DNA of 17,237 nt from JAAYDK01 sp964543935. GTDB lineage: Bacteria; Spirochaetota; Spirochaetia; Sphaerochaetales; Sphaerochaetaceae. Under the pieces are notes generated by a model that made no database searches, was not told where the DNA came from, and saw nothing but the letters and a program-made list of their open reading frames with translations. A program made the translations under genes and the position numbers. This document shows, piece by piece, positions 1-7,818 of this stretch. Every line of letters starts with the position of its first letter. The stretch's first letter is position 1. The DNA is taken from NCBI GenBank assembly GCA_964543935.1, contig CAZJAK010000050.1, positions 1 to 17,237 on the forward strand. Direction: 5' to 3'.

Positions 1-3
1 CTT

Positions 4-26
4 TGCCAAGGGGACACTCCTTGGCA
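4..26 (+). other. Hairpin in leader of the solute-binding protein gene
   Basis: TGCCAAGG (4-11) is perfectly inverted as CCTTGGCA (19-26), with one further G-T pair possible inside, leaving a loop of about five bases. It lies some 20 bases upstream of the AAAGGAGG ribosome-binding site (46-53). No T-run follows, so it is not a classical terminator. It could be an mRNA processing or stabilising structure between an upstream transporter gene and the binding-protein gene, or a DNA operator. The upstream gene lies outside the window. Confidence 0.45.
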
Positions 27-59
27 GTGTCAAAGGATGATTTCCAAAGGAGGAAATAC

Positions 60-1625
60 ATGAAAAACACACGAATGGTGTTGATCGCGTTGCTGATTCT
101 GGCGATAGCCGCTCCCTTGGCAGCCCAAGGCGTGGCAGAGCCTGCCGCAGCAGCCGGTCCAGTGGACATCGAGCTGTGGTATGGTGCCGCCATTACCGAG
201 GCGGGACCTCCGCCAGATGACTGGGCGGCTTACAAGATCGTCAAGGACAAGCTGAACATCAACCTCAAGATCACCGCCCTGCCTTCCAACGAAGCGGACC
301 AAGATGTGAAGATTTCCGCTGCTGCCGCTGCTGACAATCTTCCCGACATCTTCATGGTGCGCCGAGAAGTATGGCTCAGGTTGGTCGACCAAGGCATGGT
401 GGCCGCAGTGGATGACCTGTATGCCAAGATGCCGACCAGGACTAAAGTCCAGTACGATGCCGACAGCCGTGCTTTTTCAACGATCAACGGTAAGTCCTAT
501 GGCTTGGCCTCGCCCGGGTCGATCGCCAAGAACGAGGGTGTGCTGATCCGCAAGGACTGGCTCGACAAGCTCGGTTTGGCTGTGCCCAAGACGACCGAGG
601 ATTTCCTTAATGTCATGAAGGCTTTCACCACCAAGGATCCCGATGGCAACGGTAAAAACGATACCTACGGGTACGGCGCCTTCATCGAGATCAACAACTA
701 CGAGGAAGGTTTGGGCCGCCGGCTCGATCCGTGGTTCGGAGCGTTCGGAGTGGCCGGGACATGGAACCTCAACAAGGCCGAATTCGGGCTCAACGTGCGC
801 AAGCCGGCCTATTTCGAAGCCATGTCCTTCATCAAGCGGATGATCGACGAAGGTGTGATGGATCCCAACTGGCTCAGCTACAAGAAGGACGATTTCCGTG
901 CTGCTTGGAAGCAAGGCCGCTTCGGCATCATGCGCGAGCAGAACGCCGCCTATGCCGCGACGAGCAACTATGCCCCGTTCGACAAGAATTTCCCGAACGG
1001 CGAGTGGATCGTGGTCGATCCGCCGGTCGGCCCCGCTGGCAAGTCTTCGGTGGGCGTTTACACCCAATCGTATCGCATCTACGCCATCAGCGACAAAGCC
1101 GATGCAGTCAAACGTGACGCCATCGCCCGCCTGCTCGAGTGGATGAGCTCCGACGAGGGCTACTTCTTGCTCGGTTGGGGCGTCGAAGGGGTCAACTACA
1201 CCCTCAAAGACGGTGTGCCTGTGGCTGAAGGAGTGCCCAATAAGGACTTTGCTTTCACCGGACCCAAAGGCCAGCCCTACACGCAATTGCGCAACATGGT
1301 GTTCTACAATGGCCAAGTTGAGTTGATCAGCCGCTACCCGACCTATGTAACGGCAGTCTCCAAGAAGACCATGAGTGCTTTGACCGTGTTGTTCGACATG
1401 CAGAGCCGGGCTTGGACGCCGAATATCGGCGGCGACACGTTGCCTCCGCCGGCAACCGACCTCAAACGGTTCTACGAGCAAGGCGTGGCTGAGTTCCTGA
1501 CCGGCAAGCGTGAGTTGACCAAAGCCAACTGGGATGCCTGGGTGGCTGAGTTCGACAAGCTCGGTGGCAAGGCTTGGGAAGACAATGCCCGTACAGTCGC
1601 CGAGAAGAATGGCCTGCTGCGCTAA
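60..1625 (+). CDS. Extracellular solute-binding protein, family 1 (oligosaccharide ABC transporter)
   Basis: 521 residues. The start at 60 was chosen because AAAGGAGG lies six bases upstream and a signal peptide follows at once: basic MKNTR, a hydrophobic core, and a likely signal peptidase I site near AAQ-G. An in-frame ATG at 3 has no such support. There is no lipobox cysteine, so the protein is probably free in the periplasm. The mature part has the long family-1 layout of LplA/YtcQ/AlgQ-type binding proteins. The loop DPDGNGKND (193-201) is the EF-hand-like calcium site typical of this group. The protein would bind an oligosaccharide for an ABC importer; no permease or ATPase for it is visible, so these probably lie upstream. 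The following GH105 gene suggests pectin-derived (unsaturated rhamnogalacturonan) disaccharides, as in the Bacillus ytcQ-yteR gene set. Family assignment is firm; substrate is inferred. Confidence 0.88.
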   Translation: MKNTRMVLIALLILAIAAPLAAQGVAEPAAAAGPVDIELWYGAAITEAGPPPDDWAAYKIVKDKLNINLKITALPSNEADQDVKISAAAAADNLPDIFMVRREVWLRLVDQGMVAAVDDLYAKMPTRTKVQYDADSRAFSTINGKSYGLASPGSIAKNEGVLIRKDWLDKLGLAVPKTTEDFLNVMKAFTTKDPDGNGKNDTYGYGAFIEINNYEEGLGRRLDPWFGAFGVAGTWNLNKAEFGLNVRKPAYFEAMSFIKRMIDEGVMDPNWLSYKKDDFRAAWKQGRFGIMREQNAAYAATSNYAPFDKNFPNGEWIVVDPPVGPAGKSSVGVYTQSYRIYAISDKADAVKRDAIARLLEWMSSDEGYFLLGWGVEGVNYTLKDGVPVAEGVPNKDFAFTGPKGQPYTQLRNMVFYNGQVELISRYPTYVTAVSKKTMSALTVLFDMQSRAWTPNIGGDTLPPPATDLKRFYEQGVAEFLTGKRELTKANWDAWVAEFDKLGGKAWEDNARTVAEKNGLLR

Positions 1626-1651
1626 GCGGGGGCTGTAGACCAACGATTTCC

Positions 1652-1685
1652 AACCGGGGCGGGGCTGACCCGCCCCGGTTTCTTC
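1652..1685 (+). terminator. GC-rich hairpin: terminator or attenuator between binding protein and GH105 gene
   Basis: A perfect 12-bp stem (AACCGGGGCGGG at 1652-1663 with its complement at 1669-1680), loop GCTGA, followed by a short imperfect T-run (1679-1685). The GH105 ribosome-binding site (AGAAGGA, 1687-1693) starts almost immediately after. There is no room for a separate promoter between hairpin and gene, so this probably acts as an attenuator: abundant binding-protein mRNA, less enzyme mRNA. Confidence 0.75.
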
Positions 1686-1702
1686 AGAAGGACGATGATA
1701 CC

Positions 1703-2809
1703 ATGGACCATGCGGGACCTCTGGCCGACGCCGAGCGTTTGGCAGTATCGATGCTTGCGGTCTATCCTCCGCACAAGATGCGCTGGCATTATGAGGACGG
1801 GCTGTTCCTCATGGCGCTGGTTTGCCTTGGGCGAGCATTGGATGACGAAGGCGTTTTATTGCGGAAGGTGAAGGAGCATTACGATACCCTCGTGTATGCA
1901 GATGGTACGATCGCCACCTACCGCCAGGACGAATTCAACCTTGACCAGATCAATGCCGGGAGGGTCCTGTTCGACCTATTGCATGCCTTCGGTGAGGCGA
2001 AATACCGCACCGCCATCGAGGTCTTGCGCGATCAACTGCGCAAGCAACCGCGCACTCACAGCGGCGGTTATTGGCATAAGCAGATCTACCCGTGGCAGAT
2101 TTGGTTGGACGGCTTGTACATGGCCGGTCCGTTCCAAGTCCGCTATGGGGTCGAATTCTACGACCAAGAAGCGGTGGACGACATCGTCGCCCAACTGCAG
2201 GAGGTCGAGGAGAAGGTCCGTGACCACCGTACCGGATTGCTCTACCATGCGTGGGACGAATCGCGTCAACAGCTGTGGGCCGATCCGGCAACTGGCCGTT
2301 CTCCCCACTTCTGGGGGCGGGCCATGGGTTGGTACTGCATGGCGTTGACCGATATCCTGGATTACCTTCCAACCAGTCATCCCCAGCGGTCCAGCCTCAT
2401 CGCCATCGTCGAACGCACCGCAACTGCCGTCATGTCCTTCCAGGAGAGCCACAGCGGCTTATGGTGCCAGGTGCTTGATCAAAGCGGTCGCCAAGGCAAC
2501 TACTCGGAGACTTCCGCCTCGGCGATGTTCTGTTATTTCCTATTGAAAGCTGCCCGTCTGGGCTATCTGTCCGCTCCCGCCCAAGCTCGTGAAGCGGCCT
2601 GCAAGGCTTACCGTGCGCTCTGCGAAACACGTCTGAGTACGAGTGCCGATGGGGCCACCCACTTGGATGGCATCTGCTCGGTGGCCGGACTCGGAGGCAA
2701 GCCGTACCGTAACGGTTCATATGCCTATTATGTCGGTGAACCGGTTGTTTCAGACGACTTCAAAGGGGTGGGGCCGTTCCTGTTGGCCTCGATCGAGATG
2801 GCGTACTAA
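1703..2809 (+). CDS. GH105 unsaturated rhamnogalacturonyl hydrolase (YteR/RhiN-like)
   Basis: 368 residues from the ATG at 1703, preceded by AGAAGGA. An upstream in-frame start would run through the terminator hairpin and was rejected. Family GH88/GH105 enzymes have an (alpha/alpha)6 barrel and remove the 4,5-unsaturated galacturonyl residue from the non-reducing end of lyase products such as unsaturated GalA-Rha, by vinyl-ether hydration. Visible family motifs: WLDGLYMAGPF with the probable catalytic Asp136, YHAWDES (182-187 region) and HFWGRAMGWY (204-211 region). Length matches YteR. No signal peptide, so it acts in the cytoplasm on imported disaccharide, in keeping with the binding protein just upstream. 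Its mRNA probably depends on read-through of the hairpin at 1652-1685. No clear terminator follows; the next promoter begins about 65 bases downstream. Confidence 0.9.
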   Translation: MDHAGPLADAERLAVSMLAVYPPHKMRWHYEDGLFLMALVCLGRALDDEGVLLRKVKEHYDTLVYADGTIATYRQDEFNLDQINAGRVLFDLLHAFGEAKYRTAIEVLRDQLRKQPRTHSGGYWHKQIYPWQIWLDGLYMAGPFQVRYGVEFYDQEAVDDIVAQLQEVEEKVRDHRTGLLYHAWDESRQQLWADPATGRSPHFWGRAMGWYCMALTDILDYLPTSHPQRSSLIAIVERTATAVMSFQESHSGLWCQVLDQSGRQGNYSETSASAMFCYFLLKAARLGYLSAPAQAREAACKAYRALCETRLSTSADGATHLDGICSVAGLGGKPYRNGSYAYYVGEPVVSDDFKGVGPFLLASIEMAY

Positions 2810-2875
2810 GCACATGTCGCAAGATTCTCTTACGGAAGCTGTAGGCGGTACAAAGACGTAACGCCCCACTTTGAT

Positions 2876-2911
2876 TTGACATCCCTTCGGATGAGGGATA
2901 GAATATGTCAA
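2876..2911 (+). promoter_or_regulatory. Sigma70-type promoter of the nucleoside operon, with nested inverted repeats
   Basis: TTGACA (2876-2881), exactly 17 bases, then TAGAAT (2899-2904), and a ribosome-binding site AAGGAG just before the ATG at 2940. Two inverted repeats overlap it. TTGACAT (2876-2882) is mirrored as ATGTCAA (2905-2911), ending near the predicted +1. ATCCCT (2881-2886) is mirrored as AGGGAT (2894-2899), filling the spacer. Such symmetry suggests a repressor operator, but the regulator is unknown. Confidence 0.8.
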
Positions 2912-2939
2912 CAGTATCTCACACATAAGGAGACTTCAC

Positions 2940-4022
2940 ATGAAGAGATTCACCGTAGTACTATGTGTCCTGTTGGTCATCGGCTCAATGGTGTTCGCCC
3001 AGGGCGGTGTCGAGACAGGCAAGAAGCAACTTTTGAAGGTCGGTATGGTCACCGATGCCGGAACCATCGACGACAAGTCATTCAACCAGGGAACTTGGGA
3101 AGGCATCCTGAAGGCTCAGAACGAAGGCTTGGTCGAGGCCAAGTACCTCAAGCCCAGCGGGACCACCGAAGCCGATTACCTCAAGGAAATCGGTAACCTC
3201 TATGATGCCGGCTACAAGTTCATCATCACCCCGGGTTACAAGTTCGAGACGGCCATTTATGTCGCTCAGGACAAGTACAAGGATGCCAAGTTCGTCATCC
3301 TCGATGGAGAACCCCACACTGCCGACTACGCCACCTTCCGCATTGAGAAGAACGTCGTGGCCGTTTACTGGGAAGAGCACCAATCTGGATTCTTGGCCGG
3401 TGTCGCAGCCGCTTTGCAGGTCAAGAACGGCGAATTCGGATTCATCGGCGGAATGGAGATCCCGGCAGTCCAAAAGTTCAACTGGGGCTGGCAGCAGGGT
3501 GTGAAGTACGCCAATGAGAACCTCGGGACCAAAATCGTCATGAAGCAGGAGAACAACCTCTACCAGGGCTCGTTCGACAACGTGGCCGCCGGTCAGCAGA
3601 TCGCCGCTTCCATGTATGACAAGGGCGTCAACGTGATCTTCGCCGCCGCCGGTGGTGTTGGAGTGGGCGCCATCAACGAAGCCAAGGCTCGCGCCTCGGC
3701 CGGCAAGAACGTGTGGATCGTCGGTGTCGACGTAGACCAGTATCCCGAAGGGTTGCTCCCCAACGGCAAGTCGATCATCCTCACCAGCGCCATGAAGTAC
3801 CTCGACCGCGCCTCTTACGACATGATCAAGGAGGAGTTGGCCGGTAAGTTCCCGGGCGGGCAGATCCTGCGCTTCTCCGCCGCCAACAACGGTCTCGGAA
3901 TCCCGACGGCCAACCCGAACCTTGCTGCCGATGTGCAGGCCAAGGTCAACGAGGTCGTCGAGAAGGTAAAGAAGGGCGAGATCAAAGTCGCCGCCGAGCA
4001 GCTTCCTGGCTTGTTCAAGTAA
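2940..4022 (+). CDS. pnrA: BMP-family nucleoside-binding protein (PnrA-like)
   Basis: 360 residues with a clear signal peptide (MKRF, hydrophobic core, likely cut after MVFA at residue 20). PnrA/BMP proteins are periplasmic receptors for purine nucleosides feeding an ABC importer. The VTDAGTIDDKSFNQ motif (37-50) is the family hallmark, and LDGEPH (121-126), EEHQSGFLAG and GVDVDQY (Asp264) follow in the usual order. Asp39, Phe48 and Asp122 fall, as far as I recall, where Treponema pallidum PnrA contacts the nucleoside. Unlike that lipoprotein, this one lacks a lipobox: its only signal-region cysteine (Cys9) sits inside the hydrophobic core. It is first in the operon behind a strong promoter and is followed by two hairpins, consistent with binding protein being made in excess over the membrane parts. 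Family is certain; nucleoside specificity is supported by the phosphorylase gene downstream. Confidence 0.93.
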   Translation: MKRFTVVLCVLLVIGSMVFAQGGVETGKKQLLKVGMVTDAGTIDDKSFNQGTWEGILKAQNEGLVEAKYLKPSGTTEADYLKEIGNLYDAGYKFIITPGYKFETAIYVAQDKYKDAKFVILDGEPHTADYATFRIEKNVVAVYWEEHQSGFLAGVAAALQVKNGEFGFIGGMEIPAVQKFNWGWQQGVKYANENLGTKIVMKQENNLYQGSFDNVAAGQQIAASMYDKGVNVIFAAAGGVGVGAINEAKARASAGKNVWIVGVDVDQYPEGLLPNGKSIILTSAMKYLDRASYDMIKEELAGKFPGGQILRFSAANNGLGIPTANPNLAADVQAKVNEVVEKVKKGEIKVAAEQLPGLFK

Positions 4023-4051
4023 TGGTTCGCAGTTTCGATCAAGCATGATCA

Positions 4052-4079
4052 ATAAGGGCCGCCCTCGGGCGGCTCTTAT
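4052..4079 (+). other. Hairpin after the binding-protein gene (mRNA 3' stabiliser or attenuator)
   Basis: ATAAGGGCCGCCC (4052-4064) pairs with GGGCGGCTCTTAT (4067-4079) with one G-U pair; the innermost pair would open to leave a tetraloop. Only a weak T-rich tail, so probably incomplete termination or protection of the upstream mRNA. Confidence 0.65.
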
Positions 4080-4100
4080 GTGATTGTACGGTCAATCGTC

Positions 4101-4118
4101 GCACGATGTGCATCGTGC
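4101..4118 (+). other. Near-perfect palindrome just upstream of the ATPase ribosome-binding site
   Basis: GCACGATG (4101-4108) and CATCGTGC (4111-4118) are exact complements around TG. The hairpin ends five bases before AAGGAGG (4123-4129). The left arm can alternatively pair with ATCGT at 4095-4099, so two exclusive foldings are possible. Its role may be RNA processing or translation tuning. Confidence 0.5.
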
Positions 4119-4139
4119 CCTCAAGGAGGCAACGCGCCA

Positions 4140-5660
4140 ATGAGTCATGTCATAGAGATGTTGAACATCCGCAAGGAATTTCCAGGGATCGTCGCCAACG
4201 ACGACATCACGCTGCAGGTGGAACAAGGCGAGATCCATGCCATCCTTGGCGAGAACGGGGCGGGAAAATCGACATTGATGAGCATCCTGTTCGGCCTTTA
4301 CCATGCCGACAAGGGGACGATCAAGGTCAAGGGGAAGGAAGTCCACATCGCCAGCCCCAACGATGCCAACGCGTTGGGCATCGGAATGGTCCACCAGCAC
4401 TTCCAACTGGTCCAGACGTTCACGGTGACCGAGAACATCATCATGGGCAAGGAGGGCGGCTTCATCTTGGACCGCAAAGCGGCTGCCAAGAGGATCAAGA
4501 CCTTGTCCGAGCAATACGGGCTGAACATCGATCCCGATTCGACCATTTCAGACATTACTGTGGGCATGCAGCAACGGGTGGAGATTCTCAAGATGCTCTA
4601 CCGTGACGCCGAAATCCTGATCTTCGACGAACCGACTGCGGTCCTCACTCCCCAGGAGATCGACGAGCTCATGCAGATCATGCGCAACTTGGTCAAAGAA
4701 GGCAAGTCGATCCTGTTGATCACCCATAAGCTTGACGAGATCAAGGCGGTGGCCAACCGCTGTACCATCATCAGGCGCGGCAAGCTGGTGGGTGTGGTGG
4801 ACGTGGCTTCGACCAGCCAAGCCCAGATGGCCTCCATGATGGTCGGCCGTCCGGTCAATTTCAAAGTGAATAAGAAACCGGCAACGCCGGGTGATCCTGT
4901 CTTGGCAATTCGTGGCGTGAGTGTGTTGAACGTGAAGAAGGTACTCGGGGTGAAGGATTTCTCGCTGCAGGTTATGGCCGGCGAGATTGTCGGCATCGCC
5001 GGTGTCGACGGCAACGGCCAAAGCGAGTTGGTCGAGGCCATCACCGGGTTGCGGCCACTGGTGTCTGGTTCCATTGCGATCAACGGAACAGACATCACCC
5101 GTTCCTCGATCAGGCAACGCAACGAAATCGGTCTCGGCCATATCCCCGAGGACCGCCAGAAGCGCGGTTTGGTGATGACTTTCCCGATCAGCGCCAACAT
5201 GGTCATGAAGGAATATTACCGCCAGCCCTTCTCCAAACGGGGATTGCTCAAGGATGCCGTCATCGCCAAACACGCCCAGGACATCTGCGATGCGTTCGAT
5301 GTCCGTTCGGGCGAGGGCATTGACTCCTTGGCGGGCAAGCTGTCGGGCGGAAACCAACAAAAAGCCATCGTGGGCCGTGAAATGGCCTTGGCTCCCAATT
5401 TGCTCATCGCCGTCCAACCGACGCGTGGCTTGGATGTCGGTGCAATCGAGTACATCCACAAGCGCTTGGTCGAGCATCGCGACAAAGGCCATGCCGTGTT
5501 GCTCGTCTCGTTCGAGCTGGACGAGATATTCAACCTCTCCGACCGGATCGCCGTCATGAACGCCGGACGGTTGATCGATGTGGTGGAGACCTCCAAGACC
5601 AACGAGCAAGACGTGGGTTTGATGATGGCCGGTGTGAAGATCAGGGAGGTGGCCCAATGA
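4140..5660 (+). CDS. Nucleoside ABC transporter ATP-binding protein, two NBDs
   Basis: 506 residues from the ATG at 4140 (AAGGAGG ten bases upstream; an earlier ATG at 4080 lies at the edge of a hairpin and was rejected). It has the RbsA/MglA/NupA layout of two fused nucleotide-binding domains. Domain 1: Walker A GENGAGKST (37-45), Walker B ILIFDEPTAVLTP, switch His in LLITHK. Its signature is the degenerate VGMQQR. Domain 2: altered Walker A-like GVDGNGQSE, canonical signature LSGGNQQ (401-407), and IAVQPTRGLDVGA, where Gln replaces the catalytic Glu region; this asymmetry is normal in the family. It powers purine nucleoside import together with the two permeases. Its stop overlaps the first permease start (ATGA), indicating translational coupling. 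Confidence 0.93.
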   Translation: MSHVIEMLNIRKEFPGIVANDDITLQVEQGEIHAILGENGAGKSTLMSILFGLYHADKGTIKVKGKEVHIASPNDANALGIGMVHQHFQLVQTFTVTENIIMGKEGGFILDRKAAAKRIKTLSEQYGLNIDPDSTISDITVGMQQRVEILKMLYRDAEILIFDEPTAVLTPQEIDELMQIMRNLVKEGKSILLITHKLDEIKAVANRCTIIRRGKLVGVVDVASTSQAQMASMMVGRPVNFKVNKKPATPGDPVLAIRGVSVLNVKKVLGVKDFSLQVMAGEIVGIAGVDGNGQSELVEAITGLRPLVSGSIAINGTDITRSSIRQRNEIGLGHIPEDRQKRGLVMTFPISANMVMKEYYRQPFSKRGLLKDAVIAKHAQDICDAFDVRSGEGIDSLAGKLSGGNQQKAIVGREMALAPNLLIAVQPTRGLDVGAIEYIHKRLVEHRDKGHAVLLVSFELDEIFNLSDRIAVMNAGRLIDVVETSKTNEQDVGLMMAGVKIREVAQ

Positions 5661-6736
5661 AAGCGCGCTTCAAGAGCAATTCGTTCGTCATCGCCGTCTC
5701 GGCGGTGATCTTGGGTCTTGTCGCCGGCGGCATCTTCATGGCCTTCATCGGCAGCAATCCCTTTGCCGGCTTCCTCTATCTGTTCAAAGGCGGGTTGATG
5801 AATGTCGAGCGCATCGGCAACACCATCGCCACGGCCATCACCCTGATGCTGGTCGGCTTGTCGGTTTCGTTTGCCTTTAAAACCGGCCTGTTCAACATCG
5901 GGGCAGCCGGCCAGATGCTCATCGGCGGCCTGTGCGCCACGTTGGTGGCCCACAATGTTTTTTTGCCTCGGATGTTGTACCTGCCGGTCCTCATCCTGGC
6001 GGCGTTGCTCGGTGGGGCGATCTGGGGGGTGATCCCTGGTTTGCTCAAGGCCAAGTTCAACGTGCACGAGGTCGTCGCCACGATCATGATGAACTGGATC
6101 GCCTATTGGTCGATCTACTACTTCGTCCCCGCCTTCCTCAAGGGGCCGTCGCTGGAGACCGAATCGAAATCGATCGCCCTCGAACAATCGTTGCGCTCTG
6201 ATTGGCTCACCTCGATTTTCGGCGGAGGTTACATCAACCTCGGCATCTTCGTGGCCATTGTCGCCATACTCGTGATCAAGTTCATCCTCGACCGCACCAC
6301 GTTGGGCTTCGAGCTCAAGGCGGTCGGTTCGAACCGATTCTGCGCCGAGTATGCCGGCATCAAGGTCAACCGCAACGTGATCGTGTCGATGATGATCGCC
6401 GGAGGACTGGCTGGCTTGGCCGGCATGACCTTCTATACGGGCTATTCGCGCAACATCCAGATCGGCGTGATGCCGAGCATGGGTTTCGACGGCATCGCCG
6501 TGGCCCTGTTGGGAGCGAGCAATCCGATCGGGGTGTTCTTCTCGGCGCTGTTCTTCGGCATGTTGCAGTCGGGCAAGGGCTTCATGAACGCGATGACCGA
6601 TGTTCCACCCGAAATCGCCGACTCGATCATCGCGACAATCATTTATTTCACCGCCACAAGCGTGTTGTTCAAGCGCTTCTGGGATTCGGTCGCCCGCAAG
6701 ATGAATGCCCGGTCGCAAGCAAAGGGAGGAAATTGA
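5657..6736 (+). CDS. Nucleoside ABC transporter permease 1 (BPD_transp_2)
   Basis: 359 residues, highly hydrophobic with about eight to ten predicted membrane helices. Family marks: FKTGLFNIGAAGQMLIGG in the first third, the FNVHEVVATIMMNWIAYW segment that probably couples to the ATPase, and GSNRFCAEYAGIKV followed by GGLAGLAG. This is the NupB/YufP type of inner-membrane subunit that pairs with BMP receptors. It begins within the ATPase stop codon (ATGA overlap) after GGGAGGTGG. The last residues are basic and cytoplasmic. It forms a heterodimeric channel with the next gene product. Confidence 0.92.
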   Translation: MKARFKSNSFVIAVSAVILGLVAGGIFMAFIGSNPFAGFLYLFKGGLMNVERIGNTIATAITLMLVGLSVSFAFKTGLFNIGAAGQMLIGGLCATLVAHNVFLPRMLYLPVLILAALLGGAIWGVIPGLLKAKFNVHEVVATIMMNWIAYWSIYYFVPAFLKGPSLETESKSIALEQSLRSDWLTSIFGGGYINLGIFVAIVAILVIKFILDRTTLGFELKAVGSNRFCAEYAGIKVNRNVIVSMMIAGGLAGLAGMTFYTGYSRNIQIGVMPSMGFDGIAVALLGASNPIGVFFSALFFGMLQSGKGFMNAMTDVPPEIADSIIATIIYFTATSVLFKRFWDSVARKMNARSQAKGGN

Positions 6737-6737
6737 G

Positions 6738-7805
6738 ATGGCTCGTAACAACGATTCTCCCACCACGAACAAGGATCTCGGTACGCTGTTGACGGCAAAA
6801 CTCAAACAACGCACCTTTCAAATCCGCTTGGCAATCATCGTAGCGGCCCTGTTGGTGTTGGCCTTCGGGTCGAGCAACCACACCATCCGCATGATCATGC
6901 CCTATGCCATCGCCTATACGATTCCGATGCTGATGACGGCCCTGGGGGGGCTGTACAGCGAGCGCAGCGGTGTGACCAACCTAGGCTTGGAAGGCCTCAT
7001 GTTGGTCGGCTATTTCGCTACGGCGATCACGATCAAGTCGACCGAACAATTCTCCTACGCGCTGGCTTTGCCGTTGGGCTTGCTGGTGGGCACAGCGGCC
7101 GGTGCGCTCTTTTCAATGTTGCATGCCTTCGCCTCCATCAACCTCAAGGCCGACCAAGTCATCAGCGGCACGGCCATCAACATGCTGGCCAGCGCCTTGA
7201 CGGTCTATTTGGCCCGCACCATCGCAGGAAGCGGCAATGTCCGTATCCGCATGGGCATCTTGCGCGACGATGTCCCGCTTTTGTCCAAAATTCCCGTCAT
7301 CGGCCCGCTGTTCTTCACCCAAAGCTACTGGAGCACCTGGGTGGCCTTGGTCATTTGGGCCCTCTCATGGTTCTTGCTCTACAAGACTTCGTTCGGTTTA
7401 CGGTTGCGGGCTTGTGGGGAGCATCCCTCGGCAGTCGCCTCTGCCGGGGTGAATGTCCACCGGATGCGCTACTTTGGCGTGATGATGTCGGGAGCCTTGG
7501 CTGCCCTCGGTGGCGGGATCATCTTGGTCACCTACTCGAGCGAATTCAACGGGTCGGTGGCCGGCTTGGGCTTTTTGTCCATCGCCGCCTTGATCTTCGG
7601 CCAATGGAAACCACTGGGGATTCTGGGTGCGACCTTTTTCTTCGGCATCGCCACGACCATCGCCAACGTCTCGATGGTCATCCCGCAGTTGGGGGTGGTC
7701 CCGCCGGTGATCTTCAAGGTGTTCCCCTATGTGGTGACGCTGCTCGCCTTGGTGGCGTTCTCAAAGAATTCGGCTGCTCCGAAAGCAGCCGGTGAACCGT
7801 TCTGA
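6738..7805 (+). CDS. Nucleoside ABC transporter permease 2 (BPD_transp_2)
   Basis: 355 residues. The ATG at 6738 follows the previous stop by one base and has AAAGGGAGGAAA as ribosome-binding site; an in-frame ATG at 6705 would overlap the upstream gene and was not chosen. After a polar N-terminal stretch of about 30 residues come about eight to ten hydrophobic helices. NupC/YufQ-type marks: YSERSGVTNLGLEGLMLVG, LKADQVISGTAINMLASA, and GEHPSAVASAGVNVHRMRY. It is the partner of permease 1 in a nucleoside importer. The order receptor, ATPase, permease, permease matches the nucleoside systems of treponemes and Bacillus. Confidence 0.92.
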   Translation: MARNNDSPTTNKDLGTLLTAKLKQRTFQIRLAIIVAALLVLAFGSSNHTIRMIMPYAIAYTIPMLMTALGGLYSERSGVTNLGLEGLMLVGYFATAITIKSTEQFSYALALPLGLLVGTAAGALFSMLHAFASINLKADQVISGTAINMLASALTVYLARTIAGSGNVRIRMGILRDDVPLLSKIPVIGPLFFTQSYWSTWVALVIWALSWFLLYKTSFGLRLRACGEHPSAVASAGVNVHRMRYFGVMMSGALAALGGGIILVTYSSEFNGSVAGLGFLSIAALIFGQWKPLGILGATFFFGIATTIANVSMVIPQLGVVPPVIFKVFPYVVTLLALVAFSKNSAAPKAAGEPF

Positions 7806-7818
7806 CGGGGAGGGTGCT

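Noticed and set aside
477..1643. A 388-residue minus-strand frame opposite the solute-binding protein gene
   Set aside because: Shadow of the real gene caused by third-position GC bias; no recognisable domain. The same holds for the minus-strand frames at 3078-4052, 4548-5657 and 8780-9712.
4080..4139. An earlier ATG at 4080 as start of the ATPase
   Set aside because: It lies at the end of the intergenic hairpin, has no ribosome-binding site, and would add 20 residues before the conserved N-terminus; ATG 4140 has AAGGAGG.
4140..5660. Second ATPase domain without Walker A Lys and catalytic Glu taken as a defect
   Set aside because: This asymmetry is normal for RbsA/MglA/NupA-type double-NBD ATPases.
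5216..6814. A 532-residue open frame on the minus strand opposite the ATPase and permease genes
   Set aside because: The peptide is rich in His, Asp, Arg and Glu in the low-complexity way typical of the complement of GC-rich membrane-protein genes; there is no ribosome-binding site or family motif, and the plus-strand genes are certain.
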